Assembly: GCA_038030265.1 (NCBI GenBank)
Contig: CM075939.1
Coordinates: 29,989,253-30,053,252, forward strand
From: Corythucha ciliata
Lineage: Eukaryota > Arthropoda > Insecta > Hemiptera > Tingidae
Direction of reading: 5' to 3'
Length of the DNA: 64,000 nt
Below the pieces are notes generated by a model. It made no database searches. It worked only from the letters and a program-made list of their open reading frames with translations, and was not told where the DNA came from. The translations under genes and the position numbers were made by a program. This document shows, piece after piece, positions 34,677-46,174 of the stretch; within the stretch, counting starts at the first letter, position 1, and every line of letters starts with the position of its first letter.

Positions 34677-37048
34677 TTAATTACTGTCAAGGGGGGAATC
34701 ATCCAGGCTAACTACCTGTGGGTGCGAGCTGCCACCGCTGTCACCGCCGCCCATCAGTTTCTTTAGAGCGATAACGGCCGAAAGGAGAAGCGCCATTTTA
34801 CCGACGATCAGAGCCTTGCCAGCGATCATACCGATTTTACCCATGGCCATTTGGACCATCATTCCACCCATTGCTATGGCAGCCATCATCATCATACCGC
34901 CTTTGTCTTTTTTCTTTCGCGCTTCATGAAATAAGGAAGAAAACGGGCAACTATTATAAAAAAGTTACTCACAAATATCTCAACATTCCTTAAAAGCTAA
35001 ATGACCTTTGACAAACATTAAGGCCCACTTTATCAATCGTTGATTAAAAAGGACCAAAAAAGTCATCTGTTTCATGATCAAAAAAATATTTCGTCATGGC
35101 TCACAAATGATTTATCTAAATCGGTTCTATATATTTCTTAATCGGCAAAAGTATACCGGCGAATTGGCACATGGACAAAAGGATATCAACGGTATTTGCA
35201 ACCCGAATTTTAAAGTTCTTCAGGAGGGGAAGGATAGTGCGAGGGGAAATGGTGCAGTTGTGAAGCATTTGGGGGAATTATAAAATGTTTTGTTTACAAA
35301 TAACGCAAGAAAAATCGAAGTCCAGATAATCTGTCTTCCCCCTTTTTCCCAACACCATCCGTTTCATTAACTGCCATTTGAAAAAACCCTCCATTCATTT
35401 CAATGTTTAATGTGAGCAATTAATTGTCTTGTTGAAAAGCCCTCTTCAAGAAACACCAGTGCTTGAAAAATGTGCAAGTCCTCCATTGATAAAGCGGGCC
35501 TAAAACTGACGTTATTTACATTCAAAATTATTCACATAGCTTCCTGTCTCAATAAGAACCCTCCAAAGAGCAATAGTAAATACGACCACAGTGGGGAGGG
35601 GAGTTTCTTATTTGTGAATGAAAACAGTCATATTATACATTGACGTACGATGCTCTGTACACTGAGACAGTCAGGTGGTGTGCGGACTGCGGTTCGAGGT
35701 GCCCATCCATTAACGTTAACCATTGGAAAAATGTCAACTGTAAAATGATGATGGGGAGAGGCGTTGAAACACATAACTTACTGTGGAATTGTAACAAGAA
35801 GTGACTCGCAAGTTGATGAGCAGATGCCTACTCTACTTTTCTTCAACTCGTATTTCTAATATTTTGAAGTAGGTACAATTGGCTTGGGGCCTACTGTTTA
35901 AAATAAGCAACAATCGAACACCCGATTGTATTTTACCTTAATTTCGTGAGTGTTACACTAGTGTGTAAAATCATCTGCTTATACATTCAATTTTTCCAAA
36001 ATTAGTCAATGAGATCATATGATTTTCTCCACTAGCGTAGCACTAGTGAAACAAGCCTTTTATTTCGTCCAATTAATTATTGAAATCATATTATGATTGA
36101 CTGTCTACGAGTATTGTTAAAAGGGAGAATTTGTGAAACCGATTTGAGTCGAAGCACGCGATTGAAATGCCAGTGTTGAATACTGCACGGCAACATCAGG
36201 TGGTTAAGAGTTAAAGTTTCTATGCTAAAATTTAATTTGTGTTGTTGTTAAAAGTTAATTTGTTGTAGTAGTAGTACGATCCGGCAAAAGAGCGAACCGC
36301 TCTAGATTAATTGAAGTCAAGACTAGCTGTATTCAGATAGAATTACCAATGCAGAACCTAAACTATTAATCGAGCCATCACGAAATTACAGGTGAAACGG
36401 GTTCAGACGCTTATTCACTTGTTTGGTCAACCTTGAAGAATAGTGAAGGGCAGAAAAAAAACAAAAAGAACTCACATTCACTCAGATCAGATGGTAGCGT
36501 GATTTGAATGGATTTTGATTGTATGTAGCGAGCCATTCGGTTCACTATCATATCGTTGAGAGTTTCATCCTTTTCTTCCGGGTTCTTGGAGAGTTGAGAC
36601 TCGACTTCTGCCTCGCTGATTATACTGGCATTTTCGATCGCGTCTGGATCGGTTTTTAGGGTGACGAAGTCGTTGATCTGTATGGGTGTCTGTGACATGA
36701 GGGCTTTGTCTAGAAGATGGACGGTTTTGATTTTAAGGCAGGTCCCCAGATCGGTGCTTCGTCCACATTTATCAAAAGCTCGGGCTAAGACCTGAAATAA
36801 GTACGTTACTAAAATAAAGTGCGGACTTTTGATTTATCTTTTTTTTGTAAAACATTAACAATGGAATAACCCGTAGTTTTCCCCATATTTTACAATTCTT
36901 TTCTATAGGTGTTTTATGAGGCAATAAATATGAATCAACGTGTGCGTACACTTACTTTTAAATTCCCATCAACATTTTGGCCGCATGTAAATCCAAAAAA
37001 AGCTAGCAGCAGAACCGTAACCGCGAAACCACTAATCGAAGTAATCAT
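34677..37048 (-). CDS. Osiris-family (DUF1676) protein, 3 exons, 217 aa
   Basis: Exons (minus strand): 37048-36956, 36791-36476 and 34921-34677. Donors GTAAGT and GTGAGT and acceptors TTTCAG and ATGAAG keep the frame throughout. Exon 1 encodes a signal peptide (MITSISGFAVTVLLLAFFGF, then TCGQ). Exon 2 begins with the two-cysteine Osiris region (CGRSTDLGTCLKIKTV), a DUF1676 segment and the RYIQSKSIQITLPSDL motif. Exon 3 starts SRKKKDKGG and runs into the long hydrophobic AIAMGGMM ... AGKALIVGKMALLLSAVIAL stretch and a GGGDSGGS tail. Length and architecture match the family. Osiris proteins are insect-specific secretory or vesicle-associated proteins linked to cuticle formation. Intron 2 (about 1.55 kb) carries a MITE. 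I cannot say which numbered Osiris orthologue this is. Confidence 0.93.
35022..35500. mobile_element. MITE with TAA duplication in Osiris intron 2 (479 bp)
   Basis: The ends GGCCCACTTTATCAAT and ATTGATAAAGCGGGCC are inverted repeats, and TAA flanks both sides (35019-35021 and 35501-35503). TAA/TTA duplication and GGCCC termini fit PIF/Harbinger-derived MITEs. It is noncoding; the ORF at 35074-35283 has no homology. It includes one copy of the AAAATGTGCAA-TCCTC-ATT motif near its right end. Confidence 0.85.
36004..36050 (+). repeat. Dispersed repeat, copy 1 (partner at 38262-38312)
   Basis: AGTCAATGAGATCATATGATTTTCTCCACTAGCGTAGCAC here matches the reverse complement of the stretch containing GTGCTGCACTAGTGTAG and GATCTCATTGACTTAG at 38262-38312. 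One copy is in Osiris intron 2 and the other 1.2 kb upstream of the gene, in opposite orientation. Confidence 0.6.
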
Positions 37049-37129
37049 CGTCCTTCTATATGAAAACTCTCTACACGTAAAGGAAAACTTTTTGTATTCA
37101 CTTCCGAGGAAACAGTAAGTGTGACGCAT

Positions 37130-38084
37130 CTCGAAAAGGATTTCATCTTTTTATACTTCTACCCCACCCTCACTATTCGTGATTTCTGGAGCAAGCCTAA
37201 TCTTTTTTTCTAGGTGCTGCTCTATCTTTCCATCCCTTTCTCGCTATTAAAGGTAACTCACTCATTAAGAGTTCTTATTTTTTTAATGAGTCCACAAAAA
37301 TAATTGTTCAAATTTTAAGTAAGCGACATAATAAATCACTGAACTATACCAAAATATTCTCTACACCAAAATAACTAAACGGACCAAGCTGTCCAATTAT
37401 TGCGAGTAAACCACACGAGCACTGGTCATTGAATATAAAACTCAATTAATTCCTCCTCAACCCGTGTTTTGTTAACCGTTTCAATTAAACTTCTAAATGT
37501 TTGAATCGAGCCGGTGTTCGGTCACTTTCTATAGATAGATGGAAAAAATATGCCCTTTGTTTGAATCTAATTCTTGGCTCAATAAGTTATTAGTTTCAAT
37601 ACTTTCGATTTTTTTTAAGACTCTGGTTTTAATCTTCTACGACTAACAGTTAAACTGACATCTCCCAAGTCAAAATATTTATTCTGTTTTATACTTTCGA
37701 ACCGAACAACACTCTCTAATCAGAATTTTATAAGGTTAAACATGTAGAACATGAAAAGGTCTCAACAATAATAATAATAAAAAAAAATGAGAGAAATGAC
37801 TCGGCAGGTCTTTTATTTCATCTTCGGATCTTTGTGCTGTTCACAGCCCTTGCATATTAAGGCTTCAACTCAAGTTAAAAGATCATCGTTATTGCTGTTC
37901 TTCCCTGAGCCTTATTTCTTATAAACACGGAGAACTTTCTCGAAAGTGTATGAAACGTAGGATAACAAACCTACAAAACAACAAGAAAATTACAAAAAAT
38001 TAAACATTCCATGCCTCATACATTTTTAGGTCCCACGCACAAAGCGGTTTGTCACTGAAAATACTTGAATAGCCATTCGTTTGA
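37130..38084. other. Upstream region of the Osiris gene
   Basis: This 0.95-kb stretch upstream of the Osiris start codon is AT-rich and has no ORF of note. The promoter should lie close to 37050-37150, but I cannot identify a convincing TATA/Inr pair (a TTTTTATAC-type sequence at 37147-37156 on the plus strand is weak). Confidence 0.3.
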
Positions 38085-38222
38085 AGCCGGATAAACACAT
38101 GTAGATACTTGCCAAGTAACGAGCAAAATAATCAATCAATTTCTAGCAATTGTCTAGAAACCGACCAACTGAAGATTGAAAAATATTTTGCTCGTTGAAC
38201 CGCATGATGTGTGTATCCGGCT
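38085..38222. mobile_element. MITE, AGCCGGATAC family, copy 2 (138 bp)
   Basis: The ends AGCCGGATAAACACAT and ATGTGTGTATCCGGCT and the interior TACTTGCCAAGTAACGAGC, ATCAATTTCTAGCAATTG match copy 1 at 3127-3270. Flanks are TGA on both sides (38082-38084, 38223-38225), an exact 3-bp duplication but not the TTA of copy 1. Confidence 0.85.
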
Positions 38223-38312
38223 TGAGACACCACATTCTAGGTCTTTCCATTGGTCTGCTACAGTGCTGCACTAGTGTAGAAAACGATGTGATCTCATTGA
38301 CTTAGCCCACTT

Positions 38313-39789
38313 TTCTTAGCATGTCTTCGGTTTCGAAGCAGAATTATTTATCTATTCATTTATCGATTTATATATTCACTTATTCGTATTTTTATTGATG
38401 TATCTATTTATATATCGATATTAGCGTCCATCTATTTATTTATCGATTTGCCCATATTTGTAGGCAACGGTCCGCCACAAGCCCAGTCTTCGTAAGAATG
38501 CTTATATTGTCGATGTTGTTGTTTTTGTTGAATCAAACATTGAATGAAACCAGACGATTTTCTTTAAGGGCGTATGGCACTCGTGAAGCCATGGAACGGA
38601 CTTTCTGCATAGAAACCGCACATCTGTATTACACTCTATTACTCTTTTGTACTCATTTTGTTTTACCTGGCTTTATTTATGGATTTATTTATGGTACAGG
38701 TCATGCACATGTTGTTTGCTCCTTGCAGGAGAAAGAAACAAGAGCCTACCAGTTCTGACAAAAACTGTTATATCGGGGCTGTGAAATAAGGGAACACTCT
38801 CAAACGAAAGTATCACACTTAACACCTGAGTTGAGAGGACCGGTTGAGAGGAATTATTTTTGCAATTTCCTCCCATTTATGTCCGAATCGATCCACGAAG
38901 TCAAAGTCAAATCCTTGTGGGCAAAAAGTCAAACTCCCTTTTTTAGCATTCGTTGACCAGACTAAATATTTGTGTTTGAATGATTCGTCTGTTCGTGAAA
39001 CAATTTGAACAAGTCGAATATTGACATCATAAATACACATAAATACAAAAATATTCATAAATACACCAGCGCTCATGTGGCGACTAAGTGAAACGACCTT
39101 CTGGGGTATCCTTCAATTTTCAATTGGGTGTACTTCAAAAATTTTCTTTCTGATTCTGATTCTCACTCAAGTGGAAAGCAAGTGGTACCCGTCAGGTGTT
39201 ACCCCAGATTGTTAGTTCATCTTAGCTCGGCAAGAGCGTTGCCGTATTTATGAAAAATGTCAATAGGGAAATTATTTTTTATTGTGTGACTTTTCGGCCA
39301 TCCTAGCATCGTTTTTCAAATTCTTATACGCGATTAAGAATTGGTCATTTGTCATACCGAAATAAGCATTTTATTTTTGAAATATAAAACAAATAGTCAC
39401 AACGATATGACTTTTAGTCCCCCCTACACTCGCAACACTCTGCGCCTACTACCACTATATTCCATACATTATCACAGACCAATTACACCGTTTTTAAATA
39501 AATAAGCAAGCATGCACTCATAACCAATGCAAAATATTATTAAACAATGCAAAGATATTATTAAACAATGAAAAACACAACAAAAATAATCAACTAACGT
39601 CGAGGTACAAACACAATCAATTAAAATGAATGCTGAAACAACTAATTCAAATCACGCTTTTATCGCAGTTCGTTTGTACCTTATCAGAATCTTGCTGCAA
39701 ATTGACATTATTATCAAATACTAATATATGCCAATTCGAGCTACTCCAATTTTCCGCGATTTTTCTCGGTCGCCAAAATGTGCGCATCC
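38313..39789. other. Intergenic; no gene recognised
   Basis: A TATT/TATC-rich low-complexity tract lies at 38345-38450. ORFs at 38498-38758 (+) and 38819-39076 (-) show no family features. Nothing else is supported. Confidence 0.35.
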
Positions 39790-39951
39790 GAAAAATCTAC
39801 TGAATGACCAGTATGCTAATAGCATGCTGCGCAAGTCCATGTATCTTTTGAGAGACAGTTAATGAACGAGAAGCATATGAGACTGGTCTTCCCTGCTGCA
39901 GTAATACACACCCTATGCCGTCCTTTGAAGCATCTGTCTGAATCTCAATAT

Positions 39952-39954
<3 letters not shown>
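39790..39954 (-). pseudogene. Ty3/gypsy RNase H fragment
   Basis: The minus strand from 39954 reads the canonical gypsy RNase H start: TDASKDGIGCVLLQQGRPVS, then YASRSLT, followed by degenerate HGLAQHAISIL. It continues the polyprotein interrupted at 41018 by the retroposon insertion. Downstream homology ends near 39800, so connection domain and integrase are missing. Confidence 0.9.
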
Positions 39955-39985
<31 letters not shown>

Positions 39986-41004
39986 CCTCCACTATCCAAG
40001 AGCAGGGGCATGGCACACGCCCCAGGCACGGAATCCGAAGTGGATTATTGTGCCGCTCTTGGATCGGTTGATCTAGTCCACAGTCCCTCTCACCGTATGA
40101 GGTTGAGGAGGTCCTCAGCTAGTGTCTCGCTGGCCGGAACATAAATATCAGGCGTGTGAAGCCCGAAAATGCTGATCCTGCGAAGATAGCACTTTCCTCT
40201 TAATAAGGTTAGAAGTCGTCGCTTCTTAGAAGCGATAAGAGATAATCGCTAACTGGACCCTTGAGCACGAGAGTGACAAGAATGATGAGCTAGCGCGCGC
40301 CCCTGCACCGGGGTGTGTTCTTTAGAACGGCCCGCCGAGGGTATGTTTTTTAAAAACTCCCCACGGTGGGTATGCTCCTTAAAACTGCCCTCCACAGGTA
40401 CGTCCCTGGTCCCATCAATGACGTGTTTGACCTCGGTGGTATCCATGGACGGAGCAGCCGGTGACTGCGGCGTTCATATACTCTTCATATAAACTTCTGG
40501 TTGAGCCCTTGAAGGTCCTGCCAGAAGCCAGGGTAATATAAGTCCACCGCCGGCAGAGCCCTGCATGCCGTAAGCGCCGAGGCCTGCGGTAAGCATATTA
40601 CACCAGTGGATCGGCCGGTGCCCTGGGGGTCCGTTCAAAGCACACTTTGCCCCATGTGCCATGCAGACCTTAGGTACGGACCAAACACCTTGTCTTGGGG
40701 GGGGGGGAATAGCTGGAGGAGGTAGGAGACGCCACCCCCTTCTGTCCCGGACTCAGGACAGCCCCTAACCCGTTGTTTGTCCACGGGGTCGTATTCGGCC
40801 CCCATGACCAATGGGTGTGTCCGATAACGGACTCCCCACCGCACACGGTGCGCCTTATTCCGACCCAACCCACCGTCGCACCGTATCAGGGAGCGGGTCG
40901 GCCCAATGGTGGGGTCCCCATCCGCAACCCGGGGGGCGCCCGATAGGGGAAACGAACCCCGTGAAAGGTTTGTAGCCATTCACACGGATCAAGTCCGTCA
41001 CGGG
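39955..41004 (-). mobile_element. Poly(A) retroposon, 1,050 bp, 13-bp duplication
   Basis: The plus strand starts with 31 T (39955-39985), that is, a poly(A) tail on the minus strand, and the insertion is bracketed by the exact duplication ATCTCAATATCAT (39942-39954 and 41005-41017). The GC-rich body begins CCCGTGACGGACTTGATCCG and carries two ORFs of about 114 and 67 codons (40635-40979, 40670-40873, -) without RT motifs. It looks like a LINE-mobilised nonautonomous element, or the 5' region of a LINE joined to a 3' end; the 3' terminus ends GCTCTTGGATAGTGGAGG before the tail. Insertion is sharp and recent relative to the host gypsy copy. Confidence 0.88.
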
Positions 41005-41017
41005 ATCTCAATATCAT

Positions 41018-42080
41018 GCTTGTCGTCGAAAAATTTTAAAACCGGGGTCGTAACTACATTTTTTTAAGCTGTTCAAAAGCTTGATTTTGCTCATCTGACC
41101 ATTCCCATTGAATTCTTTCACTGGTGAGCTTTCTTAACGGTGCCGAAATGTGGGATAAATTTGGCAAGAACTTGCCAAAAAACTTCAACATCCCCCAAAA
41201 TTTCATGACTTCTTGTTTTAAAGATGGAATTGGAAATTCAGTGATAGCTTTAATTTGGGTAGGATCAGGCTGCTGACCTTGTTCGTTAAACATGATACCC
41301 AAAAATTTCACTTGATTTTGTCGATACTGAATCTTCTTGGTATTAAATTTGATATTGAAATCTTGAGCTCGTCCTAATACTTTCTGTAAGACGCTTTCGT
41401 GTTCCTCTAAAGTTTTCCCGCTACAAATCAAGTCATCAAAATATATTTCAAGCCCAGGATTGTCACCGAAAATTTCTATGTTTTTTCTTAGAAAAACCTC
41501 TCGAGCTACGGATAAGCCAAATGGTAAGCGTTTGAAAGAATACCGCGTTCCAAATGGCGTTGAAAAGGTGCAGACTCGGGAACTCGCACCATCTAGTTCT
41601 ACATGCCAGAACTCATCTTTCATGTCTAGAACTGTGAAGAATTTTTTCCCGCTCAGCCTTGCACAAATACGTATCTTCTGATGTTGGTATCAAAAAATGC
41701 TCTCTTTTGAGAGTCAAGTTTAGCTCTCGAGGGTCTAGGCACAGTCGAAGGTCCCCGTTAGGTTTTTCTACAATGACCAGTTTATGTACCCAGTCAGTAG
41801 GTCCGATTGTTTTACATATTATTCCATTGCGCTCCATGTTGTCTAGTGTGGACCGCAATTTTTCGAGTACAGCATTGGGAACTCTTCTTTTTAAGTGAAC
41901 TTTCGGCTTAGCTCCTGATTTTAATTCTGAGAGGTAATTTCCAGGCATTTTCCCTATCCCCTCGAAAACATCCTTATAAATAGAGATCAGTGAGTCTTTG
42001 GACTCGGGAAGGAAACTTCTTTCAGTAACATTGTATTTCTTTTTATCAAGTTAAGTTTCAATCAGTCTGACAATCCAGAC
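41018..42080 (-). pseudogene. Ty3/gypsy reverse transcriptase, frameshifted
   Basis: Minus-strand motifs in order: VFEGIGKMPGNYLSELKSGA, HLKRRVPNAVLEKL, LVIVEKPNGDLRLCLDPREL (41700s), a frameshift near 41615, then MKDEFWHVELD (first catalytic Asp region), LPFGLSVA, IYFDDLICSG (catalytic DD), KFLGIMF and a C-terminal WEWSDEQNQAFEQLKK. A stop at 41054 is caused by a frameshift, after which TPVLKFFD follows up to the retroposon duplication. The frame is otherwise well preserved, implying moderate age. Confidence 0.93.
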
Positions 42081-42227
42081 TGATGTTTGGATGTCCTGAA
42101 TGCTACATCACTCACCGGAACGACACGAACGTTTCTTACATCAAGTTCTTCCCCTGACTCTTCTGACGTTTCACTTCCTTCAACAAGTTCTCGGACCTCT
42201 CGATGACTATTTTTTTTACTTTGATTT

Positions 42228-44742
42228 AAGCCCTGTTCACACGATGCAATGTTTGAAGCTAAATTGCATGCTGGTTTTTTAAAAACATCCGGTCACTACC
42301 AAGGAACCAAAGTCATATGGAAAACCAAGTTATTCGACTCGAAAAAAAAAGTGAATTTTTTTGTGGATTGGAAAATTTGCTCCCGTTGATATAATAAAAA
42401 GGCTAAAACCCGCCAAATTCAAAAAAATATATTTTCGAAGAGGAGGCGAATGTTCAGGCAATAATGTTGATAAAAATAATCAGTAAAGGAGAGGAAATAA
42501 ACTATAAGTTCGCTGGGCTCTAATAATTATTTATTCAGTTTCAAGAGGTCCGGTTTTTGTAGAGATGCTGATAAAGAATGTCCCCCCTCCTTATTGCTGC
42601 TGACCAGTCTCTACCCAGAAAAAATTTTGTGGCTCGGTGTCATGTCGGTGCAAACTAATGTACTATTCAACATTTACATACACCCAATAGGGAAAAATCA
42701 GTTGCGTCCTTCGCTTCCCATGTAGTCCTTTCATTCGAAATTGATTCCGGCTCCTCATAATATGCAAGTGCAAACTTGCATATGGCCACCGTAAAACAAA
42801 CAAAACTTGTGAATAAGGGGCCAATACGTTCAGGAATGATGAGGTTGGGCATGAAAGAGACGGACAGAAGTTGTTAAAATCGTAATTTTTCAGATTTTGC
42901 CACATTGAGTTTCATTACTATTATATGACGACCGTAATTTCCACGTATTCCACACAGCCATTTTTTAAATGCATTACTTGATACGACAGGGCTACGTTCA
43001 TTTTTTCTTAATGACTGGGGTTAATGTGGCTCTGTGTCAATTTTGGGCATAAATGAATTCCCTCAGTCTTTTGAACTTCAACTATTTTCTTCCAGTGGTC
43101 TACTTTTGCAATGCCATTAGGGGTCTGTATGGAAACATTTAAAATATTACTCATATACGTATGTATCATCACAACTGGTTCCGTCTTACCTGAAATGTTT
43201 TCATTCTGAGTACCCAATTTCTAATATTTTTGACCAAGTGTGGAAAATCGCTTATGAAGTGGAGCCTTCTGTTTTCGTTCATGAAATGTGGGACGGAACA
43301 GTTGCTGTCATCAATGCCAAGAATTTTCCACACGCCTATTCCATGGTGAAAACAGTGAGTGATTCGGCATTATGTGACTTCAGTAATTACGTACCTCTGT
43401 TCCACGATGCGCCATCAGTGACGACTCCGTCCACGGAAAACCCAGCGTTCTCAGTTAATCTCGCTTCGATAATTAATTTATTCAGAACTTGAGAAGGAGC
43501 AGCGTTCCTGCTAAGAAAGGCTCCTAACGCCTGTATCCATTTTCCGTGAAACGGTTGAAAAATAAAAACCAGAGCGTGATCTCCCTCCAAATCTATTTGT
43601 TCTGGCGGCGTATACTGGCCGAGATCAGTGAAACCAATAATTTTAAAATTATTATTGTCAAATTTGAGGTCTTTGCTGAGACACATTTCGTCCAGTAGCA
43701 GCGTTCCTATGAGTACGTCCAAAGGTTATTTCAACAAACGAGAAAATCACTACAGTAACAATCACAACTAGTCCCTACCGTGTCTCTCTAATGGAGTCAT
43801 GAGGGCTGCTTTTTTCTGCATGACCTCGAAAAGACTTGATTGGAAGCCGAATGCCGGTTTCAATTTTTTCAAGTACGCATTCAATGTCGTTGGAGCTGGT
43901 AACGCCATTATTTGGTTTCGACGCAAGAAATTGTACGCTGCGTTGCTGAGGATTTTTAGCAGTAGGCAGTGGTATACCCATGCCGTAGTGTATCTATTTC
44001 ATTCTCCTCTTTTTTTTTTTAGCCGCTTGTTGTGGTTGAGGCAAATCAGGAGTCATGTCCCGTCCCACAAAAAAGATACTGACGTCTTTTTCCGTCTAGT
44101 GTGAAAGGGATGGAACACTGCTATTTGAAAAAATATACCTATAAAAACTGAATAAGTTAATCTTGTACAAGTTACCGCTGGTGGTCGGAAAAATGAAACT
44201 TTGTCCACGTCCGGCCTTCTACTCGAAGGGCGGTAACCACTTGTGCAGTGGGGAACAAAACACGTCCTCGGCATTTTACCCTTTAAAAAATAGCATAACT
44301 ATACGATTGCGTGAATAACTTACCTTACATATTACTTGAAAAATAATAATTCTCTATCTTACCTCAATTAGCTCCGATTTTCAGTGCGTCACTCACTGTG
44401 CTCAATAGGGAACTGGCAATAAAGATTCGTGAACGGGCCGAGCTTACTGTCTATTAACGGAGTAAAATTCAAGCACGATATCTTCTTGATAACATATGTT
44501 TCTTTCAACTCTTGGATTCATAGAAATTTTGTATTTAACGGGTTCTAGCCTTGAAGGCGACGAGAACGCAGCCAATCGGGAGCAAAAGTCCCAACCCAAG
44601 AACCGCTTCATTTTTTTTATATAGAAACCATGGGAAGTCGAATAACTTGGTTTTCCATATGACTTTGCAAGGAACATAATGTGTTTTTAAAAAACCAGCA
44701 TTCAATATAACTTCAAACATTTTCATCGTGTGAACAAGGCTT
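42228..44742 (-). mobile_element. P-superfamily-like DNA transposon (2.5 kb) inserted in gypsy
   Basis: The ends AAGCCCTGTTCACACGATG and CATCGTGTGAACAAGGCTT are inverted repeats. Similarity extends about 120 bp inward, including GCTGGTTTTTTAAAAACA, AAAGTCATATGGAAAACC and CAAGTTATTCGACT. It encodes a decayed THAP/RNase H-like transposase on the minus strand. It splits the gypsy Gag (44743-45336) from the RT. I could not find an 8-bp duplication, so one flank may have been altered after insertion. Confidence 0.85.
42960..44274 (-). pseudogene. P-element/THAP9-like transposase, decayed
   Basis: The first exon at 44274 (MPRTCFVPHCTSGYRPS ... VSFFRPPA, donor GTAACT) is the N-terminal half of a THAP zinc finger with its two cysteines. 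The RNase H-like catalytic domain is at 43387-43722: LLLDEMCLSKDLKFD (first Asp), GDHALVFIFQPFHGKWIQAL, and VDGVVTDGASWNRG (second Asp). Frames then shift through HFISDFPHLVKNIRNWVL, a probable donor GTAAGA, and IHLCPKLTQSHINPSH, ending at a stop (43008) with EKMNVALSYQVMH after it. This order matches P-element and THAP9 transposases. The C-terminal part, including the last acidic residue, is missing. Confidence 0.88.
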
Positions 44743-45336
44743 TACAGACTTTAGCGAAGTGATTTTTTTTAGAACAACGTGAGCAAATCCCAATTGCTGG
44801 GCAGGGGTTCTTATCCGAGTGGTCATAGCCATATTTACCACAACGATTTTTGATTGTTCGACTTTGAGGAGCAACGAACGTTTTTAGTTTACTGACTGAT
44901 TTTTCCTCAACACTGGTATTGTATGCAGCTCGATTATTCACTCCCGAACATAAAAGTTTCGTTTGAGCCTGGCTTGTTTCGACTGCTCTACAAAAATCAA
45001 TAGTTTGGGCTCTCTCAACAATCTTTCCTGTATGGACTTATCAGCAATAGCCGCTAACAATCTGTCCCTAATCATACGATCTGCATAACTTGTCTCACAA
45101 TTTTCATCTGAACAAACAAAGTCACACAGCTGGGCTTGCTTTTTCAATTCTACAACGAAACTGTCCAATGATTGCCCTTCTTTTTGAAAAATCGAATAAA
45201 ATTTAAAACTTTCTACAGCAGTGTTTCTTGTTCGTAAACAGTGGGCATCAAATTTGTTTAATACTTCTTCCAAATTTACTTTGTTCGAGGAAAATTTGAA
45301 AGTATCATATATGTTAAGACCCTCGTCACCAAGCAA
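44743..45336 (-). pseudogene. Ty3/gypsy Gag fragment
   Basis: From 45336 the minus strand encodes a gypsy Gag C-terminal half: FKFYSIFQKEGQSLDSFVVE, LIRDRLLAAIADKSIQERLL-type core (here RMIRDRLLAAIADKSIQER) and LLREPKLLIF. A frame change near 44938 leads to CCHC knuckles (CGKYGYDHSDKNPC and CSRCSKKNHFAKVC). The P-like transposon cuts it just after the second knuckle. The protease that should follow is not recognisable between 42080 and 42228. Confidence 0.9.
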
Positions 45337-46174
45337 ATTAAGTAAAAAAAATTTCTAGGCACTTATTTTGGCTTTTCATTAATTTTTTGCTTGATCTACA
45401 ATTCCAAGGCAGAAACAATGGGAGGGGAAGCTTCATTATGAGAAGTTTGGTCCCTCATTATTTTTTTTACTCCCGTGACGTCAATTTTGACAAAAATTTC
45501 CTTAGTTACGAGCATACCTCTGTACCTAAGTCTATTTACCTTGCCCCCCCCCCCCTATGAAAACCCCCTATGATCTCAAAACTTTGAAAACTTCCTTTTT
45601 GGACCCGATTTGGGCCAATAAAAACTCAGGGGTTTAGTTGATCAAGCTATCAAGCTGATCAGTTGTCAGGACCGACTAAATCCCAAATGGAGTCTACGTG
45701 CGAAAAATGAATTTTTTTTTTTTGTACTAATGAATATCAAGATTTTTGTCTTTTGGTGCAGTGCGGCGCGTTCTGTCGATACAGCGGACTAGTTTTGTGA
45801 TTCGAAACCCCACCCAGGACCCATTCCTGTGTTCGCCACTGATAATCCATATTCCTACTCCATATCAGTCTGTATTGTGAGTAAAGTGATTATCGCAGCG
45901 TTAATAAAATTGTTCGAAAAATTAAAAAAGAAACAAACCACGGTAAAAAAAAAAGTTGTAACATGAAGGTACAGGTGGGGTCCAGCGGGACCCCAAAGTC
46001 ATTCCATCAAGCGCAATTATTTGATAATAAAAAAACCGACCCACCTTTGAACATGAATCCTGCTTCCTTTCCATGACAACAAATGAGAGAACAGGTACTC
46101 AAAGCGTTAAAGCGATCAGTGAAACATGCGCACCCCACCTGGCCCTTGGAGGGTCAAGAAGTTTTATTGCTCTC
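45337..46174. other. Intergenic; A-family transposon end at 45510-45543
   Basis: CGAGCATACCTCTGTA ... GTCTATTTACCTTG (45510-45543) matches the terminal repeat of element A (10951-11697) with a 4-bp insertion. A possible hAT-type end (CAGTGGCGAACACAGG, minus strand, outermost base near 45842) is also present, but no partner was found. No gene. Confidence 0.4.

Noticed and set aside
40635..40979. Host gene on the minus strand
   Set aside because: The ORF lies inside a retroposon bounded by a 13-bp duplication and a poly(A) tail.
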